64,000 nucleotides of DNA, from the NCBI GenBank assembly GCA_963758845.1, contig CAVWWX010000002.1, positions 1,364,001 through 1,428,000 of the forward strand, in the 5' to 3' direction. The notes below the pieces were generated by a model. It was not told where the DNA came from, did not search any database, and worked only from the letters and a program-made list of their open reading frames with translations. Shown piece after piece: positions 55,723 to 62,601 of this stretch. The stretch's first letter is position 1. Every line of letters begins with the position of its first letter. The DNA comes from JBDTSW01 sp963758845 (GTDB lineage: Bacteria > Actinomycetota > Thermoleophilia > Solirubrobacterales > 70-9). The position numbers and the translations under genes were made by a program.

Positions 55723-57005
55723 GCGCCGGAAAGGCCAGCCACATCGTCGTCGGCGGCGGGGTGCTGGGCCTGTCGGCGGCGTGGCGGCTGGCCGAGCGGG
55801 GCGCCGACGTGCTGGTGCTGGAGAAGGGCCTGATCGGGAGCGGCGCCTCGGGCGCCGCCGGCGGCATCATCCGCAACTACTACCGCTCGCCGGCGATCAC
55901 CGACATCATCCGGATGTCCGTCGACCTGTTCGAGGCGGAGGCCGAGGAGTTCGGCTTCCGCCAGGTCGGCTATGCCGCGGCCGTGCCCCCGGGCCAGGTC
56001 GAGGACCTGGTTGCGATCCGCGAGCAGCACGAGCTGGCCGGCTATGAGTCGGAGCTGATCGTCGGCGCCGAGGATTGCCGCACCTACCTCGCCTTCAGCT
56101 GGCCCGACTGGGAGGCCGATGTGGCGGCGGTCCTCCACGAGCGCCGCGGCGGCTGGGCCGATCCGATGCAGACGGTGCGCCACCTCGCCGACCGGGCGCG
56201 CGCCGCCGGGGCGGTGATCCAGGAGGGCGTGGAGGTGACCGGCTTCGAGCTCGACGCGGGCGCCGTGAAGGCGGTGCAGACCCCCGGGGGCAGCGTCGGC
56301 TGCGAGACCCTGGTGGCCGCGCCCGGCCCATGGGTCGAGCGGCTGTGGCGCCTGCTTGGCCTGAGCCCCGAGGTCGGCCCGCCGGGTGACGGCGACGGAG
56401 AGGCGCGGCCCCTGATCGCCTACTGGAAGGCGCAGGAGGGCGAGTTCGCCCTGCCCGGGGTGGGGCTGGGCGGGCGCGCCGGGCTCGAGCCGCCGGTGGT
56501 GCACCTCGATCAGGCCGGGCCGCTTCACTCCGACCGTGATGGGCGTCTCCTGCACCCGGGCCCCTGGGGGATCTACCTGCGGATGGGCAGGGACGGCACC
56601 GGTGTGACCGGTGGCGGGCTGCCGGTGCTCCTGGACGAGCCCGTGCTGGACCCCTACGGCCCCGACAACCCCGAGCACGCGGCCGGTGCCGAGTTCGGCG
56701 AGTTCTTCACCTCAGGGCTCGCCGCCGCGTTCGGCCGATTCCGCGGCAAGGCGGGCGAGTGGCGGATGACCCTGGGCGGCGGGATCGTCTCCCACACGCC
56801 CGACAACTATCCGATCTGCGACTGGGTGGCGGACAACGTCTACGCGATCGTCGACTCCGGCCACGGGTTCAAGATGCTCGCGCTCGGCCGACTCGCAGCC
56901 GACGACGTGCTCGACCACGGCGACCGGCTGAGGGCGTTCGGGCTCGGGCGCTTCGATCGGGGCGAGGCGCACGTCGCGTCGAAGGGCCCGTACCCCTGGA
57001 CGTAG
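55713..57005 (+). CDS. FAD-dependent amine oxidoreductase (DAO family), paralogue 2
   Basis: The 430-aa product has the same layout as the gene before it: HIVVGGGVLGLSAAWRLAERG, LEKGLIGSGASGAAGGIIRNYYR, AYWKAQEGEFALPG and NYPICDWVADNVYAIVDSGHGFKMLALG, ending SKGPYPWT. The two proteins are clear paralogues from tandem duplication. GTG at 55713 overlaps the previous stop, so the pair may form a heteromeric enzyme. No [FeS] motif. It is the last gene of the plus-strand operon and faces cynS. Confidence 0.85.
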   Translation: MELGAGKASHIVVGGGVLGLSAAWRLAERGADVLVLEKGLIGSGASGAAGGIIRNYYRSPAITDIIRMSVDLFEAEAEEFGFRQVGYAAAVPPGQVEDLVAIREQHELAGYESELIVGAEDCRTYLAFSWPDWEADVAAVLHERRGGWADPMQTVRHLADRARAAGAVIQEGVEVTGFELDAGAVKAVQTPGGSVGCETLVAAPGPWVERLWRLLGLSPEVGPPGDGDGEARPLIAYWKAQEGEFALPGVGLGGRAGLEPPVVHLDQAGPLHSDRDGRLLHPGPWGIYLRMGRDGTGVTGGGLPVLLDEPVLDPYGPDNPEHAAGAEFGEFFTSGLAAAFGRFRGKAGEWRMTLGGGIVSHTPDNYPICDWVADNVYAIVDSGHGFKMLALGRLAADDVLDHGDRLRAFGLGRFDRGEAHVASKGPYPWT

Positions 57006-57048
57006 GGGGCTGAGCCCCTCGATCAGCGTGGCTCAGGGAGCGTTGTTC

Positions 57049-57499
57049 CTACTCCCGCCACTCGTACGGCAGGAACTTGCCGTTGAGCACGATCTCAACC
57101 CGATCGCCCGCGGGATCAGGGATCCGGCGGACCGTGAACCCGAAGTTGATGGCGCTCATGATCCCGTCGCCGAACTCCTCGTGGATCAGCTCCTTGATGG
57201 CCGGGCCGTAGACCTGGACGATCTCGTAGAAGCGGTAGACGGTCGGGTCGGTGGGGACGGTCGTCGTCGAGGCCGCCACGCATCGGTGACGCGGTGAGCT
57301 CGGCGACCGCGTCATCGTCGAGCCCGAGCGCGTCGACCGCGGCTCGTGCCTGCTCCTCGGAGAGCGGAAACTGGCCGAGAAGCGCGCAGGTCGACCACTC
57401 CACCGACGCCCCGAGCGTCTCGGCGAGCTCGGCCCAAGTCAGTCCGTTGGCGCGTTTCGCCGTGAGAATCTGCTCCGAGAGCTGCCGGCGCCGGGTCAC
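57049..57499 (-). CDS. cynS: Cyanate hydratase (cyanase), one frameshift
   Basis: The N-terminal half (SEQILTAKRANGLTWAELAETLGASVEWSTCALLGQFPLSEEQARA) is the helical domain of CynS. Removing one base of the pair at 57271-57272 joins it to TTVPTDPTVYRFYEIVQVYGPAIKELIHEEFGDGIMSAINF, holding the catalytic Arg, Glu (RFYE) and Ser (MSAI). About 149 aa, the usual size. It converts cyanate plus bicarbonate to ammonia and CO2. It is the last gene of the C1 minus-strand cluster, after an EamA exporter. Confidence 0.88.
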
Positions 57500-57512
57500 G
57501 ACCGCAGCCTAT

Positions 57513-58356
57513 TCACCCTGCGGCTATCAGCGCCACCCCCGCGAGCGCGACCGTGACACCGACCGCCTGCACGGCCGCCAGCCGTTCGCCCAGGACGGCG
57601 CGCGCGAGCACGACGGTGCCGACCGGGTAGAGCGAGGCGAGGACGGCGACCACGCTCAAGCAGCCCCGTCTCGGTGCCGAGAGCGAAGCACGCGTTGGCG
57701 CCCACGTCGAGCAGGCCGATCAGGGCCAGGGCGGGCAGGTCCGGCGCCGAGCCGCCCAGCCGGGGGCGCGCCGCCACGAGCACCGCCAGCAGCACCGCGC
57801 CCGCGGCGATGCGGGCGATCAGAAGCGCCCCAAGCGGGTCGGCCGAATCGGCGGCGGCGTCCATCCCCACGTAGAAGCCACCGAACCCCAGCGCGGCGAT
57901 CGCGCTCAGCGCCAGCGCCTGTCCCGGCGAGCCGCCCGCCTCGCCGCCCTGGGTGCGGGTGGCGAGCGCGACGCCGGCGAACGCCGCCGCCATCCCCGCG
58001 ACCTGGAGCGCGGCCGGACGCTCGCCCGCGGCGACGCCGACGATCACGGGCAGGACCGCGGCGCCGCTGGCCGAGATCGGCGAGATCACGCTCATCTTGC
58101 CGATCGCGAGCGCCTTGTAGAGGGCTGCGATCCCGGCCAGCTGGCAGGCGCCGGCGATCACCGCGGGGGCGATGTCGGCGCCCCCGGGGACCTCGAGCGT
58201 CCCCAGGCCGACGACGACGGCGATGGCCGCGAGGCCGAAGAGCTGGCTGACCACCAGCACCAGGCCCAGGGTCAGCCGCCTGGTCCGCAGGCCGCCGAGG
58301 AAGTCGGCGAGCCCCCAGCAGAGCGCGGTCCCGAACCCCAGCGCGATTGCGGCCAT
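57513..58356 (-). CDS. EamA/DMT-family transporter (one frameshift)
   Basis: The membrane protein has about ten helices: ALCWGLADFLGGLRTRRL, IAALYKALAIGKMSVISPISASGAAVLPVIVG, LGFGGFYVGMDAA and ANACFALGTETGLL. Removing one of the AA at 57658-57659 gives a normal end (SVVAVLASLYPVGTVVLARAVLGERL). About 280 aa. Substrate unknown. It lies between fchA and cynS on the same strand. Confidence 0.78.
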
Positions 58357-58365
58357 GAGCCCGGG

Positions 58366-58920
58366 TCAGCCGGCCGCGCGCGCGGCGCGCTGGGCGGCCT
58401 CGCGGGCTTGGGCCACGCGGCCGTCGGGGCCGGCGCCGCCGGCGAGGTTGGCGGCGACGAGCTCGGCCGCCGAGGCGGCAGCGGCAGCCGCGAGCCTGGC
58501 GGCGACCAGCGCGTCGGCGGTGAACGCCCACTCGCCAGCCGCGGCGACCCGGGCCCCGGCCACGGCCACCACCGCCGCGGCCTCGGCGACCTCGAGCGGC
58601 GGCTCGCTCGCGCTGGCCAGGGCCGCGGCGCGGCCGGCCGCATCCCCCGCCATCACCCGCCCGTACGCCTGGACGTCCTCGTCCGCGACCTCGAGCATCC
58701 GCTTCCGCGCCTGGCCCGCCCCTTGCCCCAGCTGCGTCAGGCCGGTGGCGTCCTCGCCGTCGGCGGCCACCCGCTTGGCCGCCAGCCCGGCGCTCAGCTC
58801 GACCAGCGCGGCGGCGGTCGCGCAGGTGAGCGCCGCGGCCACGCCGCCCGCCGGGGGCGAGTCCGGCGAGGCGAGCTCGGCCAGGGCGTCTTCCACCGCA
58901 CGGTCCGCTAGCCCGGCCAC
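58366..58920 (-). CDS. fchA: Cyclodeaminase-family protein, methenyl-THF cyclohydrolase FchA type
   Basis: The 184-aa all-helical, Ala-rich product begins AVEDALAELASPDSPPAGGVAAALTCATAAALVEL, the signature of the formiminotransferase-cyclodeaminase C-terminal fold (PGGG region as PAGGVAAA). It continues with EVADEDVQAYGRVM. In methylotrophs a stand-alone member, FchA, hydrolyses methenyl-THF to formyl-THF. Location directly after fhs supports this role, partly redundant with the cyclohydrolase activity of FolD. Confidence 0.8.
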   Translation of the reverse strand: MAGLADRAVEDALAELASPDSPPAGGVAAALTCATAAALVELSAGLAAKRVAADGEDATGLTQLGQGAGQARKRMLEVADEDVQAYGRVMAGDAAGRAAALASASEPPLEVAEAAAVVAVAGARVAAAGEWAFTADALVAARLAAAAAASAAELVAANLAGGAGPDGRVAQAREAAQRAARAAG

Positions 58921-58944
58921 GGCGGGGAAGCTACCGGGCGGCGA

Positions 58945-60621
58945 TCAGAACAGTCCGACGGTTCGGCCCTCGGCGTCGATGTCGACCCCGAAGGCGGCCG
59001 CCGTCTTGCCCAGCCCGGGCATCTGCTGGATCTCCCCGCACAGCGGCACCAGCCAGCCGGCGCCGGTGTAGGCGCGGATGTCACGCACCGGTAGCTGGAA
59101 CCCGGTCGGCGCGTTCAGCAGCGCGGGGTCGGCCGAGAGCGAAAGCGGGGTCTTGGCCATGCAGACGGGCAGACCTCCGAGTCCCTGGCGGTCGAACTGC
59201 TCCAGCTTGTGCTCGGCCTCGAGGTAGTAGACGACCTCGGACGCACCGTAGATCCGCTCGGCGATCCTCTCGATCTTGTCCTTGATCGTGCTGTCGCCGT
59301 CGTAGAGGAAGCGGAACTCGTTCGGCTCCTCGCAGGCCGCGACCACCGTCTCGGCCAGATCGGCGACGCCCTTGCCGCCCTGCGCGAACCCGTCGCTGAC
59401 GGCGGCGCCGAACGCGCCCGCCTCGCCCGCCAGCGTGGTGACCAGCTCGACCTCCTCGTCGGTGTCCTCGGGCCGGCGGTTGATGGCGACGACGGCTGGG
59501 AGACCGAACTCGCGGACGATCTGCAGGTGGCGCTTCAGGTTCTCGATCCCGCCCTCGATCGCCGCCAGCCCGTCGCTGCTGTTCGTCCGGGGGTCGTCGG
59601 ACAGGCCGCCGTGATGCTTGAGAGCGCGGACCGTGGCGACCAGGACGATCGCGTCGGGGACGATGCCGCCGGCGCGACAGACGATGTCGATGAACTTCTC
59701 CATCCCCATGTCGGACCCGAAGCCGGACTCGGTGATCACGTAGTCGCCCAGCTTCAGCCCCAGGAGGTCCGCGACCAGCGAGGAGTTGCCGTGGGCGATG
59801 TTCGCGAACGGGCCCGCGTGCATCAGGCAGGGCTGGCCCTCGAGCGTCTGGATCAGGTTCGGCTTGATCGCGTCCTTCAGCAGCACGGTCATGGCTCCCG
59901 CCGCGCCCAGGTCCTCGGCGGTCACCGGCTCGCCGTCACGCGTGTACGCCGCGGTGATTCCGCCCATCCGGCGGCGCAGGTCCTGAAGGTCGCGGGCGAC
60001 CGCGAGGATCGCCATCACCTCGGACGCGGCGGTGATGTCGAACCCGGTCTCGCGCGGGTAGCCGTTGGCCGCCCCGCCCAGGCCCAGGGTCACGCTTCGA
60101 AGCGCCCGGTCGTTCATGTCGACTGCGCGCTTCCACGTCACCTTCAGCGCGTCGATGTGGTGCGGGTTCCCGTGCAGGATCGAGGCGTCGAGGATCGCGG
60201 CGAGCAGGTTGTTCGCGGCGCCGATCGCATGGATGTCGCCCGTGAAGTGCAGGTTCAGGTCCTCCATTGGGACGACCTGCGCGAACCCGCCGCCCGCGGC
60301 CCCGCCCTTCATCCCGAACACGGGGCCGACCGACGGCTCGCGCAGGCAGAGGACCGGGCTGCGGCCGATGTGTCCCATGCCCTCGGTCAGCGCGACCGAG
60401 GTGGTGGTCTTGCCCTCGCCGGCCTTGGTCGGCGTCATCCCGGTGACGCAGATGAGCTTCCCGTCGGGTCGGTCCGCCAGGCGGTCCAGGGCATCCAGCG
60501 AGATCTTGCTCTTGTAATGGCCGTAGGGCTCGATCTCCTCCGGTTCCAGGCCCAGGCTCTGCCCGATCTTGTCGATCGGCTGGAGCTCGGCCTCCTGGGC
60601 GATCTCAAGGCTTGACTTCAT
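58945..60621 (-). CDS. fhs: Formate-tetrahydrofolate ligase
   Basis: The 558-aa product is of full length: start AEAELQPIDKIGQSLGLEPEEIEPYGHYKSKI-like region, P-loop TPTKAGEGKTTTSVAL, CLREPSVGPVFGMKGGAAGGGFAQVVPMEDLNLHFTGDIHA, THF region FGSDMGMEKFIDIVCR, VATVRALKHHGG and a C-terminal GLGGLPVCMAKTPLSLS. It interconverts formate and formyl-THF with ATP/ADP. It lies 25 nt after the sarcosine-oxidase-like beta gene and before fchA, so the amine-oxidation and folate steps are co-expressed. Confidence 0.96.
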   Translation of the reverse strand: MKSSLEIAQEAELQPIDKIGQSLGLEPEEIEPYGHYKSKISLDALDRLADRPDGKLICVTGMTPTKAGEGKTTTSVALTEGMGHIGRSPVLCLREPSVGPVFGMKGGAAGGGFAQVVPMEDLNLHFTGDIHAIGAANNLLAAILDASILHGNPHHIDALKVTWKRAVDMNDRALRSVTLGLGGAANGYPRETGFDITAASEVMAILAVARDLQDLRRRMGGITAAYTRDGEPVTAEDLGAAGAMTVLLKDAIKPNLIQTLEGQPCLMHAGPFANIAHGNSSLVADLLGLKLGDYVITESGFGSDMGMEKFIDIVCRAGGIVPDAIVLVATVRALKHHGGLSDDPRTNSSDGLAAIEGGIENLKRHLQIVREFGLPAVVAINRRPEDTDEEVELVTTLAGEAGAFGAAVSDGFAQGGKGVADLAETVVAACEEPNEFRFLYDGDSTIKDKIERIAERIYGASEVVYYLEAEHKLEQFDRQGLGGLPVCMAKTPLSLSADPALLNAPTGFQLPVRDIRAYTGAGWLVPLCGEIQQMPGLGKTAAAFGVDIDAEGRTVGLF

Positions 60622-60646
60622 CTGCTGCGCTCTCCTCCTCGGTTGG

Positions 60647-61864
60647 TCAGTGCGAGACGGCGGCCGCCCCCACCTCGGAGACGAGGCGGTCGCGGTAGAA
60701 GCGTTCGAGCGCGAACGGCTCGATCAGCTTCGGTGTCTGATTGGTCGCCACCAGCTCGGCCATGGTCTTGCCGACGATCGGCGCGGCCTTGAAGCCGTAG
60801 GTGCCCCACCCGGCGCTGAGCAGGAACCCGTCGACCTCGGTGCGCCCGAGGATCGGACTGTAGTCGGGGCTGATGTCGCAGAGCCCCGCCCAGCTCCGAA
60901 GCACGCGGGCGCGCTCGAGCTGTGGGAACAGCTCCAGCGAATGCCGCGAGGACTCCTGGAGGAAGTTCAGGGTGCCCTGCTGGCGGTAGGTCGTCCAAGG
61001 CTCGATCTCGGCCCCGATCAGAAACTCGCCACGGTCGGTCTGCGAGATGTAGACGTGCATCTGCGAGGAGACGATCACCACGTCCAAGAGCGGCTTCAAC
61101 GGCTCGGTCACGAAGGCCTGGAGGATGTGGGTCGTGATCGGGAGCTCGACCCCGGCCATGGCCGCGACGGTCGAGCTCCAGCCGGCCGTTGCGTTCACCA
61201 CCGTGCCCGCGCCGATCTTGCGTTCGTCGCTGAGGGTGACGCCGGTGGCGCGGCCGTTCGAGCGCTCGACGCCCGTCACCCTCCGATAGGGGTGGATCTC
61301 GGCGCCGGCGGCGTCGGCGGCACGGGCGAGCCCCCAGACGACGGCGTCGTGGCGGATGATCCCGCCCGGCGGGTGGTACAGGGCGCCCATCACGGGATAG
61401 ACGGCGTCCGGATCGACCGACATCGCCGGGGCCAGGCGCTTGACCTCGTCGGGCCCGATCACGCGGGAGTCGATCCCGGCGAGGCTGTTCACCTCCGCCC
61501 GCTCGGTCATGACGAACATCGCCCGGTCGGTGTGGGCCAGCGTCAAATGGCCCTCCTGGGAGAACAGGAGGTTGAAGCCAAGCTCGGCCGACAGGCGCTC
61601 GTACAGCTTCACCGAGGCGTCGTAGAAGTAGGCGCCCTCGGGCGTCTTGTAGTTCGAGCGGAGGATGGTCGTGTTGCGCCCGGCGGCGCCCGACCCGATG
61701 TAGTTCTGCTCGAGGATGCAGACGTCGGTGATCCCGTGGTCGCGGGCGAGGTAGTAGGCGATCGCCAGCCCATGCGAGCCGCCGCCGATGATCACGACGT
61801 CGTAGCGGTCCTTCAGCTCGCCGGTCTTGCGCCACATCCGGCGCTTGCGGAACAGGTCAAGCAC
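60647..61864 (-). CDS. soxB: Sarcosine oxidase/N-methylglutamate dehydrogenase beta-type subunit
   Basis: The 405-aa DAO-family flavoprotein has VVIIGGGSHGLAIAYYLARDHG, GSGAAGRNTTILRSNY, HPPGGIIRHDAVVWGLARAADAAG, RSWAGLCDISPDYSPILGRTEVDGFLLSAGWGTYGFK and a normal SoxB length. It binds FAD and oxidises the N-methyl group, passing the C1 unit to THF on the alpha subunit. GTG at 61864 gives the LFRKRRMWRKTGEL start typical of SoxB and overlaps the soxG-type stop by 8 bp. Whether sarcosine or N-methylglutamate is the substrate cannot be told from sequence alone. Confidence 0.87.
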   Translation of the reverse strand: MLDLFRKRRMWRKTGELKDRYDVVIIGGGSHGLAIAYYLARDHGITDVCILEQNYIGSGAAGRNTTILRSNYKTPEGAYFYDASVKLYERLSAELGFNLLFSQEGHLTLAHTDRAMFVMTERAEVNSLAGIDSRVIGPDEVKRLAPAMSVDPDAVYPVMGALYHPPGGIIRHDAVVWGLARAADAAGAEIHPYRRVTGVERSNGRATGVTLSDERKIGAGTVVNATAGWSSTVAAMAGVELPITTHILQAFVTEPLKPLLDVVIVSSQMHVYISQTDRGEFLIGAEIEPWTTYRQQGTLNFLQESSRHSLELFPQLERARVLRSWAGLCDISPDYSPILGRTEVDGFLLSAGWGTYGFKAAPIVGKTMAELVATNQTPKLIEPFALERFYRDRLVSEVGAAAVSH

Positions 61865-62591
61865 GAAGCCGCGCCTCCCCCGGCAAGGCGTCGACGCCCA
61901 CGGCGCGGCCGCCAAGGTGCTCGGCCGCATCCGCGAACACGGTCCAGACGTACTGGGCGTACCCGGCGCCGAACAGGTGCAGGAACGAGTCAGCGCCGGT
62001 GCGCAGGACCATCCCCGGGACCCGCGCCACCGAGACCGGGGCGAACGCTGCGTCCCCGAAAGCGCTAGGCCGCATGTCGAGCGCGGTGCTGCGGGCGAAT
62101 GCCTCGCGGGCGAGTGGCCCGACGACCGCGTTCGAGCCCAGCGCCGTGGTCAGCTCCTGAACCGACGCGAAGGGCTCGCCTGAAGCCGCCGCCTGGAGGG
62201 AGTCGCGCACCCGCGCGGTCGCCTCGGGCGCGGTCACCGCCATGACCCGGCCGGCCGTGATCGGGCACCACCAGACGTCCTCGTGCCGGGCCGCCTGGCC
62301 GAGGGTGAGGGTCGTGCCGCCGGCAACGCCGGCGACGATCGCGGCCACCACCGTCGGCGCGGCCTGCAGCTCGAGCTTGCCCAGGCAGGACAGGTCCGCC
62401 ACTCCGACCGACCGCTCGCAGGCGGCCGACTCGGCGGCGGGGTCGCCGTAGTCGGCAACCAGGCTCCACCCGGCCCGCTCGCCGGCCACGGCGCCGGCGT
62501 CGCGGTGGGCCCACTCGATCGGGCTGCGCAGGGCCGGCGCGGCTCCGTCGAAGGGCTCGGCCGTGTCGGGGGCCAGGAACTCGAACGTCAT
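61857..62591 (-). CDS. soxG: Sarcosine oxidase gamma-type subunit
   Basis: The 244-aa product has the weakly conserved SoxG layout: RSPIEWAHRDAG start, CERSVGVADLSCLGKLELQA (also seen in folate-binding GcvT relatives), DVWWCPITAGRVMAVT, and RVPGMVLRTGADSFLHLFGAGYAQYVWTVFADAAEHLGG at the end. Gamma subunits are structural and help bind folate. It is placed between alpha and beta genes, an order different from the classical soxBDAG operon. Confidence 0.78.
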   Translation of the reverse strand: MTFEFLAPDTAEPFDGAAPALRSPIEWAHRDAGAVAGERAGWSLVADYGDPAAESAACERSVGVADLSCLGKLELQAAPTVVAAIVAGVAGGTTLTLGQAARHEDVWWCPITAGRVMAVTAPEATARVRDSLQAAASGEPFASVQELTTALGSNAVVGPLAREAFARSTALDMRPSAFGDAAFAPVSVARVPGMVLRTGADSFLHLFGAGYAQYVWTVFADAAEHLGGRAVGVDALPGEARLRA

Positions 62592-62601
62592 CGCGGGTCC
62601 C

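Noticed and set aside
41221..57005. Pseudogene island caused by decay of the methylated-amine genes
   Set aside because: Lesions are almost all one-base run-length changes, protein motifs on both sides are fully preserved, and unaffected genes of the same operon (mgsB, mgsC, oxidoreductases) are intact.
59209..62068. Long plus-strand open frames opposite fhs and soxB
   Set aside because: They mirror the strongly conserved minus-strand genes and have no recognisable protein features.
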